64,000 nucleotides of DNA, from positions 186,001-250,000 of the forward strand of contig CALCYQ010000004.1 of the NCBI GenBank assembly GCA_937906385.1. Direction: 5' to 3'. Shown here one piece after another: positions 23,982-31,499 of the stretch (position 1 is its first letter; each line of letters opens with the position of its first letter). The DNA is from an uncultured Candidatus Saccharibacteria bacterium (GTDB taxonomy: Bacteria > Patescibacteriota > Saccharimonadia > Saccharimonadales > Saccharimonadaceae). The notes under the pieces are model-generated. The model did not search any database, had not been told where the DNA came from, and was given only the letters and a program-made list of their open reading frames with translations. Made by a program: the position numbers and the translations under genes.

Positions 23982-26279
23982 TTAGTTGCCGCCGCCTGGC
24001 AAATCGAATTCTCCTGCGGCCCAATCTGCGGCATCTTGTTCTTCTTGAGCAGCCTGCTGACGAGCAGCTTCTTCTTGTGCAGCAGCTTCAGCGGCAGCCT
24101 GCTGTTCAGCCTCCGAAGCTTGTTGTGCGGCAGCCTCAGCGGCAGCTTGACGTGCGGCTTCCTCTTGTGCGGCACGCTCTTCCGCTTCACGCTGGCGTGC
24201 AGCTTCTTGTTCGGCTGCACGTTCCGCATCAATACGTTCTTGTTCTTCGCGTGCTTGACGATCGCGTTCGGCCTGTTCCGCCGCTTGGCGAGCCGCCTCT
24301 TCTTCGGCTGCAATTCTAGCCGCCTCTTCAGCGCCCGTGTCTTCAGTCACTTCTGGAGCTACATAACCACGACTCTCATCACCCGAAGTGTTTTCACCAT
24401 TAGCACCACCGTCTTCTTCAGCTTCGGCAACTACTTCTTCTATAGTACGGCCAGTGCCATCGCCACTTTCTAGACTCGTGTCCATTGCGCCAGTTTGTTC
24501 ATTAGTTGGGTCTACGACGCCATCCCCATCATTATCACCCGTTCCTGGCTCTACTTCGTAACCGAAGTTTCCTTCTTCCGGATTAAAGTCGCCTTCTTGT
24601 TGATGTGGCTCAGTTAATTCACCTGGGCCCATCTGCTGTTGATTATCGCCATCAGCGTTCTCATACTCGGCTTCTTCATCCTTTGGCTTAAGTTCTGGGG
24701 TTGGAGTTGGTTCTGGCTCCGGTTCTGGAGTTGGAGTTGGAGTTGGTTCTGGCTCCGGTTCTGGAGTTGGAGTCGGAGTTGGTTCTGGCTCCGGTTCTGG
24801 AGTCGGGGTTGGAGTTGGTTCTGGCTCCGGTTCTGGAGTTGGAGTCGGTGCAGGTGGCACTTCTGGCACCACACCCGGAGTCTCTTCGATATCCTTAATA
24901 CCTTCAACTTCATCAACGATTAGGTTGCCGCATTCTTCCAAGAAGTAAAGCGTATGTAGACCATCACCAGTTTTATCTTCCATCGTCGCAGCAATAATTT
25001 TCTTACCAGTCGTATCAACGGTATCATATGCGCCTTCGGTCATTTGATAGGTAATTTGTTCACCTGGATACGTCGCCGAACGCATATAGAATACTCTATG
25101 TTCACCATCAAGCGAGGTGCGCTCGAAGCGTGCACCGTTCAAGAATAAGCCAACTTGCTTTTGCATGGCATCATATTTGTCACCATCATTCTCAACAGTG
25201 TCGCAAAGCGTATCATAATCGAGATCGCCCAAACCGGCTTCCGCGCGCATATCATCCGGCAATACTTCAAAGAGCGCCGAAGCAGCCTCAGCCTGATTCG
25301 TATAAGCTTCTTTAAATCCTAGGCGGAAACCTTCACTATCGTCATCCGCGATTCCCGTAAAGCGATCCGGACTCGTTACATCAAGTGGACCACCCTTCTT
25401 TTCGTTATAATCATTACCCTTTTCGTTCGCAAAATCACCGCGGTAATCTACCTCGTAATGGCCAAGCATTTGTTCTTGGTATTCGAAGCCCTCATTCATT
25501 TCGTCAGAAATTGGCGTACGATCACCATTCCATTGGTTTTCAGTTAACTCATGTACGGCAGCGCCACCAAAGAATAGGCCAGCCGCCAAGGCGCCCACGC
25601 CAAAAATCTTTGCCGCTTTTGCGAGCTTTGGATGCCTCGAAAAGAAAGCTACCAAACCACGACCGCGCTTCTTGTCTTTTTCGGTCTTTTCAGCTTCTGG
25701 ATTTGCGATTACTTCACCTTCTGGCTCTTCCGCTTCGTTATTGTCGCCAGCAACTTGCTCGCTTGCTGCATTCGCTGCATCACCCAAGCTACCGCCAGCT
25801 GCTACCACTGCCGCAGCTGCAGCAACGGCCGCATCATGCGAATTGTCGCCAGTTTCTTCTGGCGCGCCATCGGCTGGAGCTTCGGCGTTATTTTCGCCCT
25901 CAATCTTCTTCTCACCTTCAGTTACTACCGAGGCGACTGGAGCAACTTTTGTGCCCTCAGTTTTCTTTGCAGCTGCTTCCTTTTCGCGGTTCGCTTTCAG
26001 CGCATCGAGCAACTTTTGCAAGTCAGCAGGATTCGTCCAATCACGGGTATCCATACCATTTTCGATATTTAGACCCGCTGCTTTACCTACGCGAATAATT
26101 TCCGCACAGAAATAGTTATCGATTTCCTTATTGAGTCTCTCACACTCTTTTTTCTCGGCATCCTCCGCGCTATTTTGCTCAGCCTCTGCCGTATTACCTT
26201 GCTGCGATGGGTCCATATTCCAGTTCTGTGCATCTGGATTTTCGCCATCATCTTTGCGTGGTGGATTTTCTCCTGCCAT
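23982..26279 (-). CDS. large membrane protein with Pro/Thr/Glu repeats and Ala/Gln-rich coiled coil
   Basis: 765 aa. Residues 1-215 are acidic and Ala-rich. The only clear membrane helix is about 220-245 (KIFGVGALAAGLFFGGAAV), preceded by KKRGRGLVAFFSRHPKLAK. A globular domain of about 220 aa follows, then four to five copies of a 12-residue TPTPTPEPEPEP unit (about 475-530). A Gly/Asp/Glu segment and a long Ala/Glu/Gln/Arg coiled coil (about 650-750) complete it. Type II topology would put the repeat stalk outside. No family recognised; it may be a host-contact stalk. AAGGAAA precedes ATG. Confidence 0.8.
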   Translation of the reverse strand: MAGENPPRKDDGENPDAQNWNMDPSQQGNTAEAEQNSAEDAEKKECERLNKEIDNYFCAEIIRVGKAAGLNIENGMDTRDWTNPADLQKLLDALKANREKEAAAKKTEGTKVAPVASVVTEGEKKIEGENNAEAPADGAPEETGDNSHDAAVAAAAAVVAAGGSLGDAANAASEQVAGDNNEAEEPEGEVIANPEAEKTEKDKKRGRGLVAFFSRHPKLAKAAKIFGVGALAAGLFFGGAAVHELTENQWNGDRTPISDEMNEGFEYQEQMLGHYEVDYRGDFANEKGNDYNEKKGGPLDVTSPDRFTGIADDDSEGFRLGFKEAYTNQAEAASALFEVLPDDMRAEAGLGDLDYDTLCDTVENDGDKYDAMQKQVGLFLNGARFERTSLDGEHRVFYMRSATYPGEQITYQMTEGAYDTVDTTGKKIIAATMEDKTGDGLHTLYFLEECGNLIVDEVEGIKDIEETPGVVPEVPPAPTPTPEPEPEPTPTPTPEPEPEPTPTPTPEPEPEPTPTPTPEPEPEPTPTPELKPKDEEAEYENADGDNQQQMGPGELTEPHQQEGDFNPEEGNFGYEVEPGTGDNDGDGVVDPTNEQTGAMDTSLESGDGTGRTIEEVVAEAEEDGGANGENTSGDESRGYVAPEVTEDTGAEEAARIAAEEEAARQAAEQAERDRQAREEQERIDAERAAEQEAARQREAEERAAQEEAARQAAAEAAAQQASEAEQQAAAEAAAQEEAARQQAAQEEQDAADWAAGEFDLPGGGN
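24693..24850 (-). repeat. 36-bp in-frame tandem repeat (TPTPTPEPEPEP)
   Basis: Four to five nearly identical 36-bp units encode alternating Thr-Pro and Glu-Pro. Differences between units are synonymous (GTTGGAGTT or GTCGGAGTT on the plus strand), so the protein repeat is conserved. Copy number could vary by slippage. The plus strand is open only because the repeat is codon-biased. Confidence 0.9.
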
Positions 26280-26325
26280 TTCTCTTGTTTCCTTTTTTAA
26301 TTTTTATTTTGACCTATTTTGCTCC

Positions 26326-26355
26326 ATTTTACCACTAGCGTTTTAAAAATGTCAA
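26326..26355 (-). promoter_or_regulatory. promoter of the surface-protein operon
   Basis: Minus-strand TTGACA (26355-26350), 18 bases, TAAAAT (26331-26326), about 45 bases before the ATG at 26279. Confidence 0.7.
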
Positions 26356-26386
26356 GAGCCTTCGTCAAGTATTTTGCCATAAAAAT

Positions 26387-26413
26387 AGACCTAATCTGCG
26401 TCTGATTAGGTCT
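26387..26413 (-). terminator. terminator after the AT-rich small-gene pair
   Basis: Ten-bp perfect stem AGACCTAATC / GATTAGGTCT; minus-strand exit reads ATTTTTA. The 120 bases up to 26536 are a T-rich plus strand with no other signal. Confidence 0.75.
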
Positions 26414-26536
26414 GTCTTTTGCCGTAGCTTTCTATCTTATATTTTTTACCTCTTTCTTTTTTATTTACACATTTTGTATTTTTTTGTTTTTATTTTTATC
26501 TTATAGGCATTCTCCTTATTTCTTATATCAATCGAT

Positions 26537-26740
26537 TTAAGCTAAGTAGATATCTATCGGATATTCTTTTATATCTTTAATTTGACATTGTTTTAATGGA
26601 TCTTCTACTTCATCCACTAAACAGCGTAAGTTATATTTTATGGCTTTCGTATTTCCATTTCGTGGTGCCGCTAGGGCGACCATAGATGTAATACCGAAAC
26701 AAATTGTTAAGGTAACCAGCCAAAGTTGAATCTTATTCAT
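26537..26740 (-). CDS. small secreted protein with two cysteines
   Basis: 67 aa. A hydrophobic N-terminus (IQLWLVTLTICFGITSMVALAAP) looks like a signal peptide with cleavage after ALA or AAP. The mature peptide is about 42 aa with two Cys (LRCLVDEV...KQCQIK) that could form a disulfide. It starts one base after the stop of the upstream 86-aa gene, so the two are coupled. Codons are more AT-rich than in the neighbours. No family recognised. Confidence 0.6.
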   Translation of the reverse strand: MNKIQLWLVTLTICFGITSMVALAAPRNGNTKAIKYNLRCLVDEVEDPLKQCQIKDIKEYPIDIYLA

Positions 26741-26741
26741 A

Positions 26742-27002
26742 TTAGGCTACACGGCGTCTAATGAAACCTAAGACACCTTTACCCCGTTTCTGTTGTACTT
26801 CTGCAGCGAAGCGTTCTTTGGCTTGTTTTAATTGTTCTGCAGATACTTCGTTTTGATTTTGGTAATTTTCTTCATCTTCGAAAGCGATATAATCTTCGAA
26901 ATTATGATTACCGGTTTCTACTTCTTCTGCTAATTGTTCCCACTTTTGGGCGCTTTGATCCGCATTACTTAATGTTGGGATTTGCATTTCTTCGATTGAC
27001 AT
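26742..27002 (-). CDS. small acidic cytosolic protein, unknown
   Basis: 86 aa, acidic and Gln/Glu-rich, mostly helical, ending in the basic stretch QQKRGKGVLGFIRRRVA. The acidic body and short basic amphipathic tail resemble a leader-plus-core layout of a secreted or membrane-active peptide, but there is no GG site. AAGGA lies 13 bases upstream of ATG. It forms a two-gene unit with the next small secreted protein. Unrecognised. Confidence 0.55.
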   Translation of the reverse strand: MSIEEMQIPTLSNADQSAQKWEQLAEEVETGNHNFEDYIAFEDEENYQNQNEVSAEQLKQAKERFAAEVQQKRGKGVLGFIRRRVA

Positions 27003-27228
27003 ATTATTTTTATTTTCCTTTCTATTTTTATATTTCTCTCCTTCCTGATACCCTTTGGAATTTGATTTTCGTTTTTGTGTTGGTTCTTTTCTGCTCCAAC
27101 TGTCTTCATGCTATCACACTTATGCTTTTTTGTCAAGCATGGTTATGCATATTTTATGCCAAAAAGTCAAATATAACAGAGGTCAAAATGCACTTGAAAA
27201 ATCTCAAAAATATTTTTACCAACCAGCA

Positions 27229-27264
27229 AAAAAGTCCAACTTTTATATCACAGCTGGACTTTTT
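27229..27264 (-). terminator. ileS terminator
   Basis: AAAAAGTCCA / TGGACTTTTT stem with T-run on the minus-strand exit, eight bases after the ileS stop. Confidence 0.85.
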
Positions 27265-27272
27265 GCGCCAAA

Positions 27273-30158
27273 TTATTCGGCTTTTTCGAGCGAAATCGTC
27301 ACGTTCTCCCCATCAACTTTCACGATTTCATCGTATTTATAGTTCCCTTTCGGGTTAAATTCCACCGCAAGCACCTCATTTTTCAGCGTTTCAAGGTGTT
27401 TAGCTGGCACATCAACCGAAACGGACAACTTAATGCGATCGTCAACGTTCAGCTCGGCTTTTTTGCGCGCGGCTTGAACAAAACGAATAAGCTCGCGAAC
27501 AAATCCTTCATCGCGCAACTCATCCGTCAACTTTTTGTCGAGTACTAATTCTTTGCCATGAACAACTTCTTTAACATTCACCTCTTCGGCAATGATTTTT
27601 TCATAAAAGTCGTCCAATTTCTCACCACCATAAGTCAACTTCGCAAGTGGCTGGCGCACCTTTATTTGACCATATTCATCATCACGTACCATGCGCAAAG
27701 CTAAGCCATCCGTAATGATTGTGCGACAATCCGCCATCCGCGCCAAGACAGCTTCATCTACCTTGCCAGCCTTCGGCCAGTCCATTAAATGGACGCTTCC
27801 GCCGCCCATCATATTCTGCCATAGTTCCTCGGCCAAGAATGGTACAAATGGCGCCAAAATCAAAGCCGTATAACTCAAGACAAAATGCAATGTTGCATAA
27901 GCCTCATTTTTATCGGCCGTCGATTCCGACTTCCAGAAACGGCGACGACTACGACGCACGAACCAGTTCGAAAGATCGTCTACGAACGGCAGCACACCCG
28001 CCAGCGCGGCTGGAATATTATAGGCTTCCATGTTTTCCGTAATCTCATTTCGTAGTTGATAAACACGGCTCACGATCCACTTATCTAATTCATTTTCGAG
28101 TTTCGTTGGCGCTTTCAAAGTCTTACCCTTATACTCCCAACCATCCACTTCGGCATACATCGTGAAGAAGTCATAGACGTTCCAAATCATCGTAAGCTTA
28201 CGTGCCGTATCTGAAACATCTTTATCGATAAGAGCAAAATCTTCACCGGCCAACACTGGGCTCGAAAGTAACTGGAAGCGCAAAGCGTCCGCCGAAAACT
28301 TATCCATCAATTCATTCGGATCGGTATAGTTACCGAGCGATTTACTCATCTTGCGGCCGTCATTGCCAGCGAGCGTACCGGTTGTAATCACATTTTTATA
28401 AGCGCATTCGCCAAACAATGCCGTATTTACCACGTGGACATAATAGAACCAAGCGCGCACCTGACCGACGTACTCTACGATGAAGTCGGCTGGATAGTTC
28501 TTTTCGAACTTCTCTTTATTCTCAAATGGATAGTGCAACTGCGCGAACGGCATCGAACCCGATTCGAACCAACAGTCCAATACCTTTTCGATACGCTTAA
28601 AATGCTCACCGTCGATATCAAATTCAATCTCATCTACCCATGGACGATGATAATCCTCGAGGCGAACACCAGACAACTCGTATAATTCGTCATACGAGCC
28701 GACTACTTTGATTGATCCCTTATCGCCCTTCCAGACCGGCATCGCTGTCGCCCAGAAGCGATCGCGGCTCAGGTTCCAATCTGGCGCCTGCTCAATATTC
28801 TTCGCGAAGCGACCATGTTTCAAATGCTCCGGGAACCAGTTGATATCCTCGTTCTTCTCGAGCATTAATGCCTTACTATCCTCAACGTCAAAGAACCAAC
28901 TCGGGAACGCACGGTACATAATGCGCTGTTTGCTACGTGGATTAAATGGATATTCGTGCTTAATATACTCAATCTTCCAGATAACACCTTTTTCTTCAAG
29001 ACACTTGGCGATAAACTTATTGCCCGCCCAAACTTCGATACCATTTTCATCGGTATCGCGCACGCCAATCTCATGCAACTTCTCTGCCCACTCAGGGTAA
29101 TAGTAGCCATTGTCATCAATCGTATGACGTACTGGCACTTTATCGCGCTTACCGAGCGCATAATCGTCCTCACCATAAGCCGGCGCAATATGCACAATAC
29201 CTGTACCATCCTCGGCGCTCACAAAGTCTGCAAGGTGAATTTTGTGCGCATTTTTGTCTTTGCCAATCTTGTCATTCATTTCAAAAAGCGGCAAATACTT
29301 CAAACCCTCCAGGTCGCTACCAGAATACGTTTTAAGGGCCTTTACGTGCTCTCCAAACAATTTTTCGGCCAATTTCGAGGCCACAATCATCTTTTCGCCA
29401 TTTACGTCATAAAGGCCATATTTTAGCTTCTCAGACACGGCAAGTGCCATATTAGCCGGCAAGGTCCAAGGAGTGGTAGTCCAAGCCAATACGTACTCAT
29501 CGCGGTCAGCAAGCTTAAACTTTACATAAGCGGACGGATCGGTCACTGTCTGATAGGCATCATTATCCATGGTTACTTCAGCCTTCGATACTGGCGTGGC
29601 AAATTTCGTATCATACATCAAGACCTTTTCGCCTTCGTAAATCTTCCCTTTTTCATAGAGAGTTTTAAATGCCCACCAAACTGATTCCATGAAGTCTTTA
29701 TTCATAGTGCGATAAGCACCCTTAAAATCTACCCAACGACCAATGCGATCAATCGTCGATTCCCATGTCTCAGAATTCGCCACCATCGATTCGCGCGCTT
29801 TCGTAATATAAACCTCAAGCGGCCACTTCGTGCCAATGTCGCGGCGATCTGTAATGCCTAACTGTTTCTCCACAAAGTTTTCTGCCGGCAAACCGTGGCA
29901 GTCCCAACCCCAACGACGTTCCACGCGCTTACCGTTCATGGTCCAATAGCGCGGCACCGCATCCTTTACGATTGACGACAAAAGCGTACCGTGGTGCGGA
30001 TTGCCTGTGATAAATGGCGGGCCGTCATAAAAGACATACGAGTTATCAATTGGACGTTGTTCGACCGACTTTTCGAAGGTCTTGTTTTTCTTCCAGTGTT
30101 CGACGAGCGCTTTTTCGTATTCACTCGCGCGACGTCGCACACCATATTTATATTTCAT
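27273..30158 (-). CDS. ileS: isoleucine--tRNA ligase, eukaryote-like (type 2)
   Basis: 961 aa. The start at 30158 is set by AAGGAG ten bases upstream; the longer frame lies inside the T-box leader. Near the N-terminus PPFITGNPHHGTLLSSIVKD holds the HIGH motif, followed by RRWGWDCHGLPAENFVEKQLG. GRKMSKSLGNY is the KMSKS loop. The editing domain has AWTTTPWTLPANMAL. Sequence and length fit the mupirocin-insensitive type 2 class found in many CPR and eukaryotes. It is controlled by a T-box that can read the tRNA-Ile(GAT) at 48777-48853. Confidence 0.95.
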   Translation of the reverse strand: MKYKYGVRRRASEYEKALVEHWKKNKTFEKSVEQRPIDNSYVFYDGPPFITGNPHHGTLLSSIVKDAVPRYWTMNGKRVERRWGWDCHGLPAENFVEKQLGITDRRDIGTKWPLEVYITKARESMVANSETWESTIDRIGRWVDFKGAYRTMNKDFMESVWWAFKTLYEKGKIYEGEKVLMYDTKFATPVSKAEVTMDNDAYQTVTDPSAYVKFKLADRDEYVLAWTTTPWTLPANMALAVSEKLKYGLYDVNGEKMIVASKLAEKLFGEHVKALKTYSGSDLEGLKYLPLFEMNDKIGKDKNAHKIHLADFVSAEDGTGIVHIAPAYGEDDYALGKRDKVPVRHTIDDNGYYYPEWAEKLHEIGVRDTDENGIEVWAGNKFIAKCLEEKGVIWKIEYIKHEYPFNPRSKQRIMYRAFPSWFFDVEDSKALMLEKNEDINWFPEHLKHGRFAKNIEQAPDWNLSRDRFWATAMPVWKGDKGSIKVVGSYDELYELSGVRLEDYHRPWVDEIEFDIDGEHFKRIEKVLDCWFESGSMPFAQLHYPFENKEKFEKNYPADFIVEYVGQVRAWFYYVHVVNTALFGECAYKNVITTGTLAGNDGRKMSKSLGNYTDPNELMDKFSADALRFQLLSSPVLAGEDFALIDKDVSDTARKLTMIWNVYDFFTMYAEVDGWEYKGKTLKAPTKLENELDKWIVSRVYQLRNEITENMEAYNIPAALAGVLPFVDDLSNWFVRRSRRRFWKSESTADKNEAYATLHFVLSYTALILAPFVPFLAEELWQNMMGGGSVHLMDWPKAGKVDEAVLARMADCRTIITDGLALRMVRDDEYGQIKVRQPLAKLTYGGEKLDDFYEKIIAEEVNVKEVVHGKELVLDKKLTDELRDEGFVRELIRFVQAARKKAELNVDDRIKLSVSVDVPAKHLETLKNEVLAVEFNPKGNYKYDEIVKVDGENVTISLEKAE

Positions 30159-30370
30159 GCCACGCACTCCTTTCTTATTGAATAAAAAAATTCCAATTTT
30201 CATTGGAACTCTCGTGAGCGGTACCATCCAATTTCCACTACTTCTCTCTGTAGTGACACTCGTTTTATCTTTCACGCAGATTCACGGACGGTTCTAGTAG
30301 ATATGCAGTCTCGCATGAAGCGTATCGTTCTTCCGTCAGCTCGCAGTTGATTGCTGCTCAAACGCTTTAT
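30159..30370 (-). promoter_or_regulatory. T-box riboswitch upstream of ileS
   Basis: On the minus strand the leader has Stem I closed by AAGCGT / ACGCTT, an AUGC-GCAU hairpin, and Stem III (CACTAC / GTAGTG). The T-box core UGGUACCGC (30226-30218) follows, flanked by ATTGGA and TCCAAT, which form the antiterminator. The competing terminator is TTCCAAT-GAAA-ATTGGAA plus seven T (30208-30184). The UGGU of the bulge pairs with an ACCA tRNA end, which is what the tRNA-Ile in this window has. AUC occurs in a loop of Stem I, but I cannot fix the specifier with certainty. Uncharged tRNA-Ile would turn ileS on. Confidence 0.92.
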
Positions 30371-30376
30371 GCTTGC

Positions 30377-30406
30377 ATTATAGCATATTTGTTCAATAGT
30401 TTGCAA
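30377..30406 (-). promoter_or_regulatory. promoter of the ileS T-box transcript
   Basis: TTGCAA (30406-30401), 18 bases, extended -10 TGC-TATAAT (30382-30377). Confidence 0.7.
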
Positions 30407-30414
30407 TTTTTTCG

Positions 30415-30739
30415 TCAGTCTTCAATCAAATAAATGCGCTTATCAAAACCGCCACGTTTTTTACGCTTCTGCTCGGCCGCAGACATAATATCATCCAAAC
30501 TAAAATGGTCAATTTTTCGCGAGCGCCAACATTACTTCCAACACGTCGCCCAATTCTTCTAATCGATGCTCGGCCGTATCGCCACCCCTCGCCGCAATCG
30601 TCTCCTCGCATTCTTCGCGCAGCTTTCGTTCAAGCTCAGCCATATATTCGTCTTCGCTCAAAATCCGAGTCTTCGGCTCGCGACCATCCTCCGCGATGAT
30701 TTCTGGAATCCGATCGCGCACCAATTTGTTATATTTCAT
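30415..30739 (-). pseudogene. MazG-like / COG4997 nucleotide pyrophosphohydrolase-like gene with one-base frameshift
   Basis: The first frame gives 76 aa (KYNKLVRDRIPEIIAEDGREPKTRIL...EECEETIAARGG...HRLEELGDVLEVMLALAKN-stop). Removing one A from the A5 run (T5 on plus strand, 30513-30517) restores KIDHFSLDDIMSAAEQKRKKRGGFDKRIYLIED, the normal end of this family, for 107 aa. The EE..E and ELGDVLE acidic residues are the metal site of MazG-like folds. It may be a homopolymer sequencing error, a fresh mutation or slippage. It follows the thioredoxin-fold gene by overlap. Confidence 0.8.
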
Positions 30740-31008
30740 TAATCCTCCAGCGTATAAAATGCTACGTCATCAAAGCGCGGGACGTTCTCCTCGCCCGTCC
30801 ATTGTTGCACCATCTGACTCGAATCATCAATCGCGATAAAAGTTGGGTAGCGCACAATGCCGTAAGCTTCACAAAAACCCGTACCCGCTGGAGTGTCCGG
30901 GTCGACGCTTTCAATTTGTTTACCCGTACGGTGCTCAAAATCGTGCAACCATTCTTCAATTTGGCGACTATAGTCCATCCCCTCACGCCAAACTACTACC
31001 ACCCGCAT
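30739..31008 (-). CDS. thioredoxin-fold protein without CxxC
   Basis: 89 aa. The order beta-alpha-beta, VDPDTPAGTGFCEAYGIVRYPTFIAIDD and a cis-Pro (R-Y-P-T) fit a thioredoxin or TlpA-like fold. The only Cys is the lone FCEAYG, so no dithiol redox centre exists. It lies between nrdR and the MazG-like gene in the ftsA-ftsZ-nrdR direction, four bases after nrdR. Likely a binding or structural role. Confidence 0.6.
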   Translation of the reverse strand: MRVVVVWREGMDYSRQIEEWLHDFEHRTGKQIESVDPDTPAGTGFCEAYGIVRYPTFIAIDDSSQMVQQWTGEENVPRFDDVAFYTLED

Positions 31009-31012
31009 AGTT

Positions 31013-31486
31013 TTACTCCTTTGTCTCTTTACGTTGCTTCATACGTTCGCGCTGTTCAACAATGCTTCTCTCGAGGTCGTCTAAGGTCTTAAACTCCTTA
31101 AATACGCTCGCGAAACGCACGTAGGCCATCTCATTTGTGTCAGACAGCACCTCAAGAATCGTCTCGCCAATTAAGCTTGAAGGAATCTCGTCTTTACCCT
31201 TCTCGTAAATCATCTCCTCGACTTGATCAACGATATTCTGAACATCCAGATCGCTGTCGAAGTATTTACCTACCGAATTGCGTACCGCTTTCATTAATTT
31301 TTCACGGTCAAAAGCTTCGCGTGAACCGCTCCGTTTACGCACCATCATTCCCGGACGTTCAATTCGCTCATAAGTCGTAAAGCGATGTTTACCATCCAAA
31401 GAGATACGTCGACGGCGAATCATCGTGCCATCTTGCGACTCGCGGCTCTCGATTACTTTGCTTTCACCAATTTTCAGGTGGCTCAT
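31013..31486 (-). CDS. nrdR: NrdR-like repressor lacking zinc-ribbon cysteines
   Basis: 157 aa. ESRESQDGTMIRRRR and HRFTTYERIERPGMMVRKRSGSREAFDREKL match NrdR, and the ATP-cone (about 47-135) is complete, with YVRFASVFKEF at its end. In canonical NrdR the N-terminus has two C-x2-C pairs. Here the corresponding stretches read SHLKIGES and RRISLDGKHRFTT, with no Cys at all. NrdR senses (d)ATP and represses ribonucleotide reductase genes. DNA binding would need a zinc-free fold. AGGAGG precedes ATG and ftsZ ends 13 bases upstream. Confidence 0.88.
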   Translation of the reverse strand: MSHLKIGESKVIESRESQDGTMIRRRRISLDGKHRFTTYERIERPGMMVRKRSGSREAFDREKLMKAVRNSVGKYFDSDLDVQNIVDQVEEMIYEKGKDEIPSSLIGETILEVLSDTNEMAYVRFASVFKEFKTLDDLERSIVEQRERMKQRKETKE

Positions 31487-31499
31487 AAAGACCTCCTAA

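Noticed and set aside
24000..24900. CRISPR array in the repeat-rich region
   Set aside because: The repeats are contiguous, in frame and without spacers. No cas-like genes anywhere in the window.
24639..24923. 94-aa and 65-aa plus-strand frames opposite the Pro/Glu repeat
   Set aside because: They exist only because the repeat lacks stops in all frames; low complexity (Trp/Ser or Leu/Glu runs) and no start signals.
30159..30275. Longer IleRS starting at 30275
   Set aside because: The extra 39 residues are translated from the T-box core and terminator; AAGGAG and the family start support 30158.
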